Numbered from the stretch's first letter, positions 17,448 to 26,510 are shown. The stretch is 64,000 bases of DNA from Arthrobacter alkaliphilus (GCF_021483235.1 NZ_JAKEEC010000003.1:125326-189325); one strand, 5' to 3'. Notes: generated by a model not told the origin, from the letters alone. Numbers and translations: made by a program.

Positions 17448-18614
17448 CTAAGCGCGCTCGGCGAACTTGCCCTCTTCCCTGATGCGCTTGTTGAGCTCGC
17501 GCATGTACTCCTCTTCATCAAAGTCCAGGGGGACTTCCCTGCCCGTCCAGCTCGACAGGTGGATGGCGTTGGCCAGGCGGACGCCTTTGATGCCGTCCGA
17601 GCCGGGTGCCAACAATGGCGTGCCGTCCAGGATGTTGGCGGCGAAGTTCTCCAAAACGCCTGCGTGCTGGCCACCCCAGGCCGATTCGAACTCGATCACC
17701 TCGGTGGTGCAGTAGTCCTCCGCCTTCAATTCGCCCATGAAAAGCTTGCGGACATCGTCCATGTCCATGCCGTCGCTGAGCTCGCGTTCAGGCTTGACCA
17801 GGCGGGTCACAGTGGCGGTCTTGCTGTTTTCCACCACGATCTTGCCCTGGTCGCCGAGGATCTCGAAACGGTCCGTGCCCACGAGGTCGTGGGTGGCCGT
17901 CACGAAGACGCCGGTGGCACCGTTGCCGTAGTCCACGACGGCGGTGACCTCGTCTTCTACAGCGATGTCCCGGCGGAATCCGTACGCGACCTTGGAGTAG
18001 ACCGATTTCGGCACGCCGCAGATCCATTGCCACAGGTCAAGCTGGTGGGGCGCCTGGTTGACCAGGACGCCGCCGCCTTCGCCGCCCCACGTGGCGCGCC
18101 ATTCGCTGGAGTTGTAGTAGCCCTGCGGACGCCACCAGTTGGTGATGATCCAGTTGGTGCGGCGGATGGCCCCGATCTCGCCGTTGTCTACGATCTCCTT
18201 GAGCTTCTTGTACAGCGGGTTGTTGCGCTGGTTGAACATGATTCCAAAGGAAAGCCCGGGTTTGGAGGCAGCGAACTCATTGAGTTCCTTGACCTGCTTG
18301 GTGTAGACCCCGGCGGGCTTCTCCACGAGGGCGTGGATGTTGCGCTTGAGCGATTCGATGCCGATTTCCGGGTGCAGGTAGTGGGGCACGCACGTGACGA
18401 CCGCATCGACGTCGCCGCTTTCGAGCATGGTGATGTAGTCATCGTAGAAGGGCGCGTCGGGGAACCGGGCGGCCGCCAGTTCCTTCTTGCCGGGATCGGA
18501 GTCGCAGATGGCGCCGATCACCATGTTCGGAACCAGCCCGTCAGCGATGAACTTGGCGTAGGTGCCGCCCTGCTGGCCCAGGCCGATGATGCCAAGGCGT
18601 ACTTTCTTGCTCAT
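17448..18614 (-). CDS. Gfo/Idh/MocA family oxidoreductase
   Basis: The protein has 388 aa. The N-terminal Rossmann motif is LGIIGLGQQGGTYAKF and the conserved cofactor/substrate segment is HALVEKPAGVYTKQV (EKP). The C-terminal half is the alpha/beta dimerisation and sugar-binding domain. It oxidises or reduces a sugar or sugar derivative with NAD(P). It is last in a three-gene unit (oxidoreductase, TIM-barrel isomerase, oxidoreductase), a grouping often found for inositol or 3-keto-sugar metabolism. The actual substrate is unknown. Confidence 0.88.
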   Translation of the reverse strand: MSKKVRLGIIGLGQQGGTYAKFIADGLVPNMVIGAICDSDPGKKELAAARFPDAPFYDDYITMLESGDVDAVVTCVPHYLHPEIGIESLKRNIHALVEKPAGVYTKQVKELNEFAASKPGLSFGIMFNQRNNPLYKKLKEIVDNGEIGAIRRTNWIITNWWRPQGYYNSSEWRATWGGEGGGVLVNQAPHQLDLWQWICGVPKSVYSKVAYGFRRDIAVEDEVTAVVDYGNGATGVFVTATHDLVGTDRFEILGDQGKIVVENSKTATVTRLVKPERELSDGMDMDDVRKLFMGELKAEDYCTTEVIEFESAWGGQHAGVLENFAANILDGTPLLAPGSDGIKGVRLANAIHLSSWTGREVPLDFDEEEYMRELNKRIREEGKFAERA

Positions 18615-18638
18615 AAGTAATCTTTCGTTGTTGTGGGA

Positions 18639-19499
18639 TTAGAAGAGGTCGGCGTGGCCCATGGCCACCAGGTTGTCATACGAGGTCTGCAGCGCTTCCC
18701 ACACAGTGCGGCCGTAGAGCTCGTCTTGCTCCACAAGCAGGTACTGCGCGCCGGCAGCCTGGGCGGCGGGAATGATGGACGGGAAGTCCAGGTTGCCTTC
18801 CCCCACTTCGGCGAACTGGACCACGTTCTTGAACTCGGCCATGAAGCCCGCCATGTCTCCCGTTTCCAGAAGCCCGAAAGCCGACTCCGGCAACGTGCCG
18901 ATCCGGTAGTCCTTCAGGTGCACCATGGCAGTGCGTCCGGCATACTTGGCCAGGGTCCGGACAGGGTCCAGGCCGCCGCGCTGTACCCAGTGCACGTCGA
19001 TCTCCAGGCCCATCGCCGGAGAGTTCTCTGCGATGATGTCCAGCATGTACTTGCCGTCGAACTTGGCGAACTCGACGTGGTGGTTGTGGTAGTACAAGCC
19101 GATGCCGTGTTCCCGGAGGCTTTCGGCGTATTCGTTGGCTTGCTTCGCGAAGGCCACGACGGCGTCGATCGACTTCATGGCGGGGAACGGCAGCATGCCG
19201 ATCCGCAGGAGGCGCGCGTCCAGCCGCTTAGCGTCGTCAACAATCTTGTCGAAATGGTCCTTGAGCGAGTCGCCCGGCATGCCTTTGGGCGTCTCCATGG
19301 CGACCGAAAGCGCCGCGATGTCCATCCCCAGTTCCGTGCGGGAGCGGTCGAGGTCGGCAACGTTTTCCGGCGTCATAGGGATCTGCGAGATCTCGACGGC
19401 GTTGTACCCGATCGCACTGGCCTTGCGAAGCGTCTCAAACGCTCCGAGTTCCACGAAGCTGCCCTTGAGCATCATCGCCTGTACGCCAATTTTTGCCAC
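18639..19499 (-). CDS. Sugar phosphate isomerase/epimerase family protein (xylose-isomerase-like TIM barrel)
   Basis: The protein has 286 aa with a GTG start after CGGAGGA. AP_endonuc_2-type barrel features include GLYYHNHHVEFAKFDGKY, MGLEIDVHWVQRGG and AMVHLKDYRIG, the His/Glu/Asp metal-binding positions of this family. Likely activities are isomerisation or epimerisation of a free keto-sugar or inosose. It lies between two oxidoreductases in one transcription unit. Confidence 0.87.
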   Translation of the reverse strand: MAKIGVQAMMLKGSFVELGAFETLRKASAIGYNAVEISQIPMTPENVADLDRSRTELGMDIAALSVAMETPKGMPGDSLKDHFDKIVDDAKRLDARLLRIGMLPFPAMKSIDAVVAFAKQANEYAESLREHGIGLYYHNHHVEFAKFDGKYMLDIIAENSPAMGLEIDVHWVQRGGLDPVRTLAKYAGRTAMVHLKDYRIGTLPESAFGLLETGDMAGFMAEFKNVVQFAEVGEGNLDFPSIIPAAQAAGAQYLLVEQDELYGRTVWEALQTSYDNLVAMGHADLF

Positions 19500-19539
19500 G
19501 GTGTCCTCCGTTGGTTTCGGGCCCTCGAGGGCCGAGGGG

Positions 19540-20547
19540 TTAGCCCACTTGCGCGGAAATTTCCGGGAAGCTCTGGGCGTAGATGTCTTTGACGATCCGG
19601 AGCGACTTTTCAGCTTCGGCCGGGCTGATCCAGAAGGGAGCAGGATCTCCGAGTTTGGCGTAGAAATCCTTGATCAGGAGCTCATGCGATACACCCCAAT
19701 AAGCGCGCCCGCCCGATTCCAGGGCACGTTCCGCGATGGTTTCCACGGTGCCGTCGGTGTAGGAGACAACAAGATCGCCCCGGAGGCTGAGGGTGGCCTT
19801 TTCGGTCACGATGTCCAGCGTCACCGGCGCGTTGGTGGCGTTCGCGAGGGTCGCGTAGAAGACGCTGGTGGCTCCATTGGAGTGCCCGGCGATGAATTCC
19901 GCCGTGTCCTCCACCTCGATCACGCCGCCCAAAGCGCGCGTGGAGGCGTGGCCCTCAACCTTGGTCACGTCGCCGACCAGCCACTGAAGCAGGTCCACCG
20001 TGTGGATGGCCTGGTTCATCATGAGGCCGCCGCCCCCTTCAACCCAGGTGCCGCGCCAGGGCCTGTCGCGGTAGTACTCGGCCGTCCTGTGCCACATCAC
20101 GGTGGCCGACGCGCCGAGCACCTGGCCCAGCCCGCCGTCGTCGAGCAGTCTCCGCATGGCCTGCGACGTCGCGTTGTAACGGTTCTGGAAGCAGACGGCG
20201 ATCTTCGCCGTGCTCCGCTCCGCCGCCTCGACCAGGCGGCGGCCCTCTTCGAGGGTGTGGGCGAGCGGCTTCTCGACGATCACGCTGACGCCGCGCTCAA
20301 GGCAATCCGCCGCCAACGAGGCATGCAGGTGGTGCGGAGTGCAGATATGCACGACGTCGGGCCGCGCCGATTCGATCATCTCAAGGTAGTCCGCGTACCC
20401 GGCCACGCCGTAGGCCGCCACTGCCGCCTGCAGGCGTCCGGCGTCGCTGTCGCATACCGCCACGAGTTCAACGTCCTCCATTTTGGCGATCGCCCCGAAG
20501 TGCACGCTCGAGACATCCCCGCAACCGATGACTGCTGCCTTAGGCAT
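19540..20547 (-). CDS. Gfo/Idh/MocA family oxidoreductase
   Basis: The protein is 335 aa from ATG 20547, preceded by GAGGGAGAA; upstream in-frame codons lack an RBS and are not counted. It has Rossmann AVIGCGDVSSVHFGAI, EKP in VIVEKPLAHTLEEG, and MWHRTAEYYRDRPWRGTWVE, a pattern common in members acting on glycosides or inositol. It is first in the three-gene operon, with a variant CAACCGATTGCC operator about 140 bp upstream. Confidence 0.87.
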   Translation of the reverse strand: MPKAAVIGCGDVSSVHFGAIAKMEDVELVAVCDSDAGRLQAAVAAYGVAGYADYLEMIESARPDVVHICTPHHLHASLAADCLERGVSVIVEKPLAHTLEEGRRLVEAAERSTAKIAVCFQNRYNATSQAMRRLLDDGGLGQVLGASATVMWHRTAEYYRDRPWRGTWVEGGGGLMMNQAIHTVDLLQWLVGDVTKVEGHASTRALGGVIEVEDTAEFIAGHSNGATSVFYATLANATNAPVTLDIVTEKATLSLRGDLVVSYTDGTVETIAERALESGGRAYWGVSHELLIKDFYAKLGDPAPFWISPAEAEKSLRIVKDIYAQSFPEISAQVG

Positions 20548-20811
20548 TCTTCTCCCTCGAAAGATGTTTCCCTTTGAACCTACAGGCTGCGCAGATCGAT
20601 GTGGCAGGCGCCGAGGGCCAGCAGGACGCGCCAAGGTGTAATTCCTCGGCATGCTTTCGATCGAGTCTAACCAGCCCGGAAGGGCCTGACAACCGATTGC
20701 CAAAGAACTGGCAACTTACGGGGGCCGCGCTAGGCGGCCCCAAAACGGGGCAAATGGTTTGTTTCGCGCGACCGCTGTCCGTATCCTCTCAAACAGGGAC
20801 AGGGGAACCTC
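20548..20811. promoter_or_regulatory. Divergent intergenic region with operator variant
   Basis: This is a 264-bp gap between the oxidoreductase operon (minus) and a broken MFS gene (plus). It contains GACAACCGATTGCC at about 20688-20701 and a second CTGGCAAC at 20708-20715, matching the cluster 1 operator half-sites. A GC-rich hairpin (GGGGGCCGCGCTAGGCGGCCCC) lies near 20720-20741. No other gene is seen. Confidence 0.5.
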
Positions 20812-21590
20812 ATGACTGACCAAATCGAACGCGACCAGACCAAGCTCTGGAATCGCGACTTCAGCACGCTGTGGTGGAGCGAAGCGGTATCTTTCTTCGG
20901 AAGCCAGCTCACCCTGTTCGCGATTCCCGTCGTGGCGCTCCAGCTCCTTGACTCTTCCGCCTCGGATGTTGCCTGGATAAACACGGCAGCCGGACTGGGA
21001 ACCGTGTTCTTTCTCGGGCTTCTGGGGCCCACTTCAACCTTTTCACCACAGCGATCCAATCGGTTTATGTCACCCACGCGTTGCGCACAGGATCCATGAC
21101 GCCGGCCGAGATTGGAATCGCTGGAGCTGCCGGTGGAGTCATCGGCCTGCTATCCATGGGGGTCGCACCTTGGGTGTGGGACAGGTTCCGGCCCGTCTGG
21201 GCACTGCTACCGACATTCATGCTGCCTGCCCTCGCAGGCCTCGGCATGCTCTTGATCACGCCGGGGCAAGACATGGCGAACGTGCTCCTTCTCGGGCTTT
21301 CACTCGGCTTCTGGGCGTCTTGCGTGATGGTCAACATCACCGGAACGGAAACACTCAAACAGCTTCTTATTCCCCAGGAAGCCATCGGGAGATTCTCTTC
21401 CGCCAGCAGGGTCCTCACATGGGGTATCGACCCGATCGGTGCAGCCGTTGCCGGCGCGCTCGCTCTCTTCCTCCCGACCGGCGGCGTGCTCGCCGTGGCG
21501 AGCCTCGGCGTCGTGACCTCGGGGTGCTGGATTGTCGCTTCGACCGCCGTTCGCGAATTGCCGCTACTGTCCGCGGTCGAAATGGCATAG
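20812..21590 (+). pseudogene. MFS transporter with large internal deletion
   Basis: The N-terminal part (from ATG 20812, after AGGGGAA) reads LWNRDFSTLWWSEAVSFFG and keeps TM1-2 up to about residue 66. The frame then changes. Bases 21031-21590 read FNLFTTAIQSVYVTHALRTG and on through the last four or so helices to a stop at 21590. An intact transporter of this MFS_3-like family has about 400 residues. Roughly half is missing and the two halves are in different frames. Confidence 0.78.
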
Positions 21591-21700
21591 CCGAAGGAAA
21601 TAGCCCCGATTCCTTGCTCAACGAAGCGGCCGAACATGGCCCTGGCCAGGGGAAAGTCCGGCGCGATTTGCTATGGCACAGAGGCCCACCTGCTGCCAAG

Positions 21701-22285
21701 ATGGGCTCCATGGGCTCTTCTGACACGGCGCCTGACACGGCGTCACCCCCTTTGGCCGAACCGGTTGTCCTGGTTGTCATGGGCGTTTCGGGCTCCGGGA
21801 AGTCCACGGTTGCCGCACTCTTGGCAGGCCGGCTTGGCTGGGCCTTTGAAGAAGGCGATGCCTTGCACCCCCAATCAAACATCGACAAGATGGCGGCGGG
21901 GCATCCGCTCACGGACGAGGACAGATATCCGTGGCTGGAGAGGATTGCCCGGTGGGTCGACGAGAGGCTGGATCACGGGGAAAACGGCGTCATCACGTGT
22001 TCGGCCCTCAAACGGTCCTATCGAAGCATCATTAACCACCGAGGTTCAGGCGTCGTCTTCGTTTTTCTGTCCGGGACGCCCGAGACCATCAGTGCACGGC
22101 TGGCCGAACGCCACGGCCATTTCATGCCGGCCAGTATGTTGGGGAGCCAGTTCGAGACTCTTGAGGAACTGTCCCCGGATGAGCCCGGAATCCGGATCGA
22201 CGTTGGTCCGGCTCCGGGAGTGATCGCCCAACAGATCATGGACAAGTTCGGCCTGCGGCCGAGCGGAACAGGACGAGAACCATGA
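21701..22285 (+). CDS. gntK: Gluconokinase
   Basis: The protein is 194 aa from ATG 21701 (ATG 21710 is an equally possible start). Walker A is MGVSGSGKST, followed by EGDALHPQSNIDKMAAGHPL and HFMPASMLGSQFETLE, all typical of GntK. It phosphorylates gluconate to 6-phosphogluconate. Its stop overlaps the gntP start as ATGA. It is the free-standing relative of the kinase domain fused to GH3 at 9390-11735. Confidence 0.94.
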   Translation: MGSMGSSDTAPDTASPPLAEPVVLVVMGVSGSGKSTVAALLAGRLGWAFEEGDALHPQSNIDKMAAGHPLTDEDRYPWLERIARWVDERLDHGENGVITCSALKRSYRSIINHRGSGVVFVFLSGTPETISARLAERHGHFMPASMLGSQFETLEELSPDEPGIRIDVGPAPGVIAQQIMDKFGLRPSGTGREP

Positions 22286-23790
22286 ACGGAATCTCCATCC
22301 TCAGCAGACCCTTCGCCGGGGTCGCCACCGACGCCACCACGGATGCGATGCATCAACCATGGACGGCCCACGACACCCAAGTGCTTGTGGTGGCCGCCGT
22401 CGGGATCGCGATAGTTGTCTTACTGATCGTCTGGGCAAGAATGCATGCTTTCCTCGCATTGAGCATCGGCGCCCTCTTCGTCGGCATTGCCTCCGGTATT
22501 TCCTTGGACAAAGTAACCACCTCCTACGAAAACGGCGTCGGCGGGGTGCTGGGCTACGTCGGTGTGCTGATCGCGCTGGGAGCCATGCTGGGCAAACTGT
22601 TGGCTGATTCCGGAGGCGCGGACAAGATCGTGGACACACTCCTCCACGGCCGGCCTGCAACTCTGCCTTGGAAGATGGCACTCATCGCCAGCATCATCGG
22701 CATCCCCATGTTCTTCGAGATCGGGCTCGTGCTGCTCATTCCCGTTGTGATGCTCGCTGTGCACCGTTCCAAGGGGCCCGCGATGCGCCTGGGCATTCCG
22801 GCGCTGGCCGGGTTGTCGGTGCTCCACGGGTTCATCCCGCCACATCCGGGCCCGTTGGCCGCGATCGGCGTCCTGCGCGCCAATGTCGGCGTCACCCTCG
22901 CGTTTGGACTGCTCATCGCCATTCCGACCGTCATCATCGCAGGTCCCCTCTTCGGCCGTCTCGCCGCACGGATAGTACCGATCGGAGCCGCAGGCGCCGG
23001 CCTCGCCGTTTCTGTTGGCGCCGAGAATGCCGGGCCGGCCAGATCGCAAGGGCCCGGCGCAAAAGCCGCGAGTTCCCGCGGCGACACACCCGCGGGCAAG
23101 GCACAAGATCCGCAAGCCACGCGCAGCCCCTCCTTTGGCTGGACCCTCGTGACCCTGCTTTCTCCGTTGGTGCTCATGCTCATCAAGGCCGGCGCAGACA
23201 TTTGGATGGACAAGAGCGCACCGCTCCGGCCGCTGCTGGACTTCATCGGCGATCCGGTCTTCGCGCTTCTCGTGGCCGTTCTGCTGGCAATGGTGACCTT
23301 CGGTACCCGGGTCGGTTTTTCCGCTTCCGTCCTGACAAGCAAGATCGGCGAGAGCCTTTTGCCGATCGTCGGCGTGATGCTTATCGTCGGCGCAGGCGGC
23401 GGCTTCAAACAAGTACTCGTCGACGGCGGTACCGGAACCGCGATCGCCAAGATCGCCGTCGCGGCTAGCCTCTCCGCACTCGTGCTGGGGTGGATCATCG
23501 CAGTTCTGATCCGTCTCGCCACCGGCTCGGCGACGGTTGCCACGGTGACAGCCGCAGGAATCATCGCGCCCTTGGCGACGGGTTTGTCGCCGGCTCAGCT
23601 GGCCCTGGTTGTGCTCGCCATCGGTGCCGGATCGCTGTTCTTCTCCCACGTCAACGATGCGGGCTTCTGGCTGGTCAAGGAATACTTCGGACTGACCGTG
23701 GGCCAAACGATCAAGACCTGGTCGGTCATGGAAACCATCATTTCCGTCGTCGGATTCGGATTCACGCTGTTGTTATCCGTTTTCGTCTGA
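22282..23790 (+). CDS. gntP: Gluconate:H+ symporter, GntP family
   Basis: The protein has 502 aa with 12 or more hydrophobic segments. GntP-type segments include MFFEIGLVLLIPVVMLAV, HGFIPPHPGPLAAIG and FSHVNDAGFWLVKEYFGL. It has a hydrophilic insert rich in Ala/Ser/Gly at about residues 250-290 in the central loop. The overlap with gntK shows a gluconate uptake and phosphorylation pair. Confidence 0.93.
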   Translation: MNGISILSRPFAGVATDATTDAMHQPWTAHDTQVLVVAAVGIAIVVLLIVWARMHAFLALSIGALFVGIASGISLDKVTTSYENGVGGVLGYVGVLIALGAMLGKLLADSGGADKIVDTLLHGRPATLPWKMALIASIIGIPMFFEIGLVLLIPVVMLAVHRSKGPAMRLGIPALAGLSVLHGFIPPHPGPLAAIGVLRANVGVTLAFGLLIAIPTVIIAGPLFGRLAARIVPIGAAGAGLAVSVGAENAGPARSQGPGAKAASSRGDTPAGKAQDPQATRSPSFGWTLVTLLSPLVLMLIKAGADIWMDKSAPLRPLLDFIGDPVFALLVAVLLAMVTFGTRVGFSASVLTSKIGESLLPIVGVMLIVGAGGGFKQVLVDGGTGTAIAKIAVAASLSALVLGWIIAVLIRLATGSATVATVTAAGIIAPLATGLSPAQLALVVLAIGAGSLFFSHVNDAGFWLVKEYFGLTVGQTIKTWSVMETIISVVGFGFTLLLSVFV

Positions 23791-23827
23791 CCAGGACCCG
23801 ACTGCGCAGGGGTCGCTCGGATGGTCC

Positions 23828-24964
23828 CTACGGCGTCTCCGGCATGTCGGCGGACCGCACGCTGCGCCGGATGATGCCTAGCTGTTCGAGCTGGGCAGAC
23901 ATCCCCGCACCGTCCGGAGAGTAGATCCAAGGGATCCCCGGGGTGGGCGGCGCTGAAGACTTGGACCGCCCGCCTGCCAGCACCGCTTCCCCGACGGAAA
24001 GCTGGCGGATGGCGATTGCCCGCACGTTCTGCGGATGGCGTTGGGCGAACTCGGCGTAGATCGCCTCGTCGTGCTGTCCATCGTCGCCAACCAGCAGCCA
24101 CTTGACGCCGGGGAACTCCGCCGCGAGGCGTTCCAACGAGGTCCTCTTGTGCTCCTGGCCGCTGCGGAACCAGCGATCCGGGGTGGGACCCCAATCGGTC
24201 AGGAGCTTCGGACCGGCCGGATACAGATTGCGGGACAGGAAGCGCGACAGCGTTGGAGCCACGTTCCACGCTCCGGTCGACAGGTAAACCACGGGGGCCG
24301 AGGGCTCGGTACCCACAATCCGTTCATACAACACCGCCATGCCGGGCGTCGGGGTTCTCGCATGCTCATCCAGCACGAACGTATTCCAGGCGGCCAGGAA
24401 AGGGCGCGGCAGGGCCGTGACCATCACGGTGTCGTCAATGTCGGAGACCACACCAAAGTGTGCGTCGTCCGCAACAATTTGCACCGGGGCTTCCACGATG
24501 CTGGATCCGCCGGATTGCAGGGTGACTGTGTGCCAGCCGGCGTCGAGGGCTGCCGGGATACGCGCGTCGACCACACCGCCGCGGTCGGCTTCAACCTCGT
24601 GCACCGTACCCGCAATCGTCACCCGCACGCTGGCGTTCGCCACGGGCGCGCTCGTGAAATTGCGCCAGCCGCGTATGCCGTCCTTCAGCGGTTTGAGCGC
24701 ACCTTCCTGGCCGCCGCTGCCGCAATCCTGCGGTTCACTTCGGACGATGCGCGCCAAAACCCGGACCCAGGAAGTGGTGCCGTAACCGGTATAAGGGATG
24801 ACGGTCACTACCCGGCCGCGCCGGATCGCGAGACGCGTCTGGAATCTGAGCCAGGCATCGTCGATCCTCAGCGCCAGATGGCGGCCCGCGCCGCTCGACG
24901 ACGTCGGGCCCCCGTTCTCAACGCTGTTGGACAGAGCGCTCGGTTTCGCAGGGAGGGCACACAT
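23828..24964 (-). CDS. APP1-type phosphatase domain protein (DUF2183)
   Basis: The protein has 378 aa. The C-terminal half holds the HAD-like catalytic motif VVSDIDDTVMVT (DxDxT) followed by FLAAWNTFVLDEHARTPTPG and WLLVGDDGQHDEAIY, typical of the APP1 phosphatidate phosphatase catalytic domain. The N-terminal half is a beta-sandwich-like region (VTVIPYTGYG, ASVRVTIAGTVHEVEADRGG) usual in bacterial members. The bacterial substrate is not established. It is convergent with gntP. Confidence 0.87.
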   Translation of the reverse strand: MCALPAKPSALSNSVENGGPTSSSGAGRHLALRIDDAWLRFQTRLAIRRGRVVTVIPYTGYGTTSWVRVLARIVRSEPQDCGSGGQEGALKPLKDGIRGWRNFTSAPVANASVRVTIAGTVHEVEADRGGVVDARIPAALDAGWHTVTLQSGGSSIVEAPVQIVADDAHFGVVSDIDDTVMVTALPRPFLAAWNTFVLDEHARTPTPGMAVLYERIVGTEPSAPVVYLSTGAWNVAPTLSRFLSRNLYPAGPKLLTDWGPTPDRWFRSGQEHKRTSLERLAAEFPGVKWLLVGDDGQHDEAIYAEFAQRHPQNVRAIAIRQLSVGEAVLAGGRSKSSAPPTPGIPWIYSPDGAGMSAQLEQLGIIRRSVRSADMPETP

Positions 24965-25069
24965 ATGTCCAGTCTGACATGGTCACTGCTTTGTCCCGGC
25001 GTGGATCCGCCGCAGAGTCCGCGGTAGGCTCCGTCTGAGCTGTGCAAGCCAACACCTGGAGGTTCTCCC

Positions 25070-25510
25070 ATGTCGCGCATCCTACGGTTCGACCACGTCG
25101 GCGTCACCGTCCAGGACCTCGACCGCGTAACGGCGTTCTTCGTGGGCCTCGGGCTTGAGGTCGAAGGCCGGACGTTCGTGGAAGGCGAGTTCATCGATAC
25201 GGTCACGGCGCTCCCGGACTCCCGTACTGAGATCGTCATGTTGCGGACGCCAGGTGGCGGAACAGGGGTGGAGCTGTCCAGCTTCGTCAGGCCGGCCCCG
25301 CAGCCCGGATCGCCCGCCGCCATGGCCAACCAACTCGGGCTACGGAGTCTGTCCTTCGAAGTCGACGATCTTCACGCACGGATCGATCGGCTCGCTTCGG
25401 AAGGATATGGACTGGTCGGCGGCATCGGCGAGTACGAGGGCGCTTGGCGCATGGCCTACGTGCGCGGTCCAGAGGGAATCATCGTGGCATTGGCTGAGCG
25501 GCTCAGCTGA
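25070..25510 (+). CDS. VOC family (glyoxalase/bleomycin resistance-like) protein
   Basis: The protein has 146 aa with ATG after CTGGAGG. It shows two beta-alpha-beta-beta-beta units: FDHVGVTVQDLDRVTAFFV and the second half ending GPEGIIVALAERL. His and Glu residues are at the usual metal-ligand positions. Substrate and reaction are unknown. It stands alone. Confidence 0.85.
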   Translation: MSRILRFDHVGVTVQDLDRVTAFFVGLGLEVEGRTFVEGEFIDTVTALPDSRTEIVMLRTPGGGTGVELSSFVRPAPQPGSPAAMANQLGLRSLSFEVDDLHARIDRLASEGYGLVGGIGEYEGAWRMAYVRGPEGIIVALAERLS

Positions 25511-25603
25511 GGCAGAGCACCGGGCGTTCCTTCATAGCGGAGGGTCTGCGGCGCGACATATCGGGGCAATTTCATTTTATGCATTACCACTTTCATCGTG
25601 TAC

Positions 25604-25621
25604 TAATAAGTGGACTTATTA
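25604..25621. promoter_or_regulatory. Palindrome TAATAAGT-GG-ACTTATTA upstream of the Pro-rich membrane protein gene
   Basis: A perfect 8-bp inverted repeat with a 2-bp spacer lies in an AT-rich promoter-like stretch. Its centre TAAGTGGACTTA resembles the elements at 6756, 30683 and 30787. Confidence 0.5.
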
Positions 25622-25666
25622 ATTGCGAGCGGCCTAGCCAGGCCCTCGCATAATTTGGGGGATAAC

Positions 25667-26404
25667 TTGAAAACCATTCGATCTCTAGGCGCCTCGACCA
25701 AAGTGGGCCTGGCCGCTACATTCCTGTTGTTTATTTTGGCCTGTACCACAGGCGCTCCCGCAGTGTGGCTCCTGTTCCTTTTCCTTTTCCTCATCGTCAC
25801 GGCCTTGTACACAATGGTCACCGGAAGGCGGTCATGGGCCCATCTCCCAAGCCGCAAGATAGGCATCGCGGCATTTGCGGGAAGCCTGGTCATCGGTTTC
25901 GTCGCTGTGGGCGGGGCCGCCGCTGCCACGTCCATTGCGCCGGTTTCGCATGTGCAGCCTCCCAGCTCAAGCCAGCCCTCTACTGCTCCAGCTCCAACAT
26001 TGGCAAGTCCGAGCCCGTCGCCTTCGGATACTCCGACCTCGAGCCGAGCCGCCTCACCCAGCGCGTCCCCCACTCCAACGCCGACACCGTCTCCCACCCG
26101 GACCGTTTCCCCAGAGCCAACCACAGCCGCAGTGGTACCCGCGCCGCCTGCGGCACCCGTCGTTCCGCCAGCGCCTCCGGCCCCCGCACCAGTTCCGGTC
26201 CCCGTTCCTCCCGCTCCAGCGCCAGCCCCCGTCCCTCCCGCTCCAGCGCCAGCCCCGGCCACGAACTTGGTGCAAGGGGTGATCCCCGGCGCTTTCTGCC
26301 CCAACGCAGAGGTTGGAATGCAAGGAATTTCCGCCGCAGGGAACATCTACACATGCGGAGGCAAAGGCCCGGACAAGAACGGCCACTACCACTGGAACTC
26401 ATAA
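25667..26404 (+). CDS. Membrane protein with long Pro/Ala/Ser-rich extracytoplasmic linker
   Basis: A TTG start at 25667 after GGGG(G) gives about 245 aa. A GTG at 25610 also opens the frame but lies inside the palindrome. Two or three membrane helices (TKVGLAATFLLFILACT, VWLLFLFLFLIVTALYTM, KIGIAAFAGSLVIGFVAVGG) are followed by about 120 residues dominated by Pro, Ala, Ser, Thr and Val (APAPVPVPVPPAPAPAPVPP), then a small C-terminal segment with two Cys (GAFCPNAEVG, NIYTCGGKGPDKNGHYHW). The linker probably spans the cell wall. The function is unknown. Confidence 0.65.
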   Translation: MKTIRSLGASTKVGLAATFLLFILACTTGAPAVWLLFLFLFLIVTALYTMVTGRRSWAHLPSRKIGIAAFAGSLVIGFVAVGGAAAATSIAPVSHVQPPSSSQPSTAPAPTLASPSPSPSDTPTSSRAASPSASPTPTPTPSPTRTVSPEPTTAAVVPAPPAAPVVPPAPPAPAPVPVPVPPAPAPAPVPPAPAPAPATNLVQGVIPGAFCPNAEVGMQGISAAGNIYTCGGKGPDKNGHYHWNS

Positions 26405-26412
26405 GGAACGCG

Positions 26413-26510
26413 GTCGGATTCTGCTGGACCGTTCCCTTCGTCGCCATTGCCGGTCCCGTGATTCGGCGGGCTCGGCAATTGCCCATTCGAATGATTGAGC
26501 AGAATCCGAC
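26413..26510. repeat. 98-bp element with 13-bp perfect terminal inverted repeats
   Basis: GTCGGATTCTGCT at 26413-26425 and its exact complement AGCAGAATCCGAC at 26498-26510 enclose 72 bp. The interior has a smaller ATTCG...CGAAT repeat. It could be a MITE-like remnant or a long stem terminator between convergent genes. It encodes no protein. Confidence 0.5.

Noticed and set aside
17559..18620. Open frame of 353 codons on the plus strand across the oxidoreductase gene
   Set aside because: It is antisense to a well-supported Gfo/Idh/MocA gene, with no motif or RBS.
22420..23706. Open frame of 428 codons on the minus strand across gntP
   Set aside because: The sequence is rich in Gly, Asp, Arg and His with no hydrophobic core and is antisense to a clear membrane transporter.
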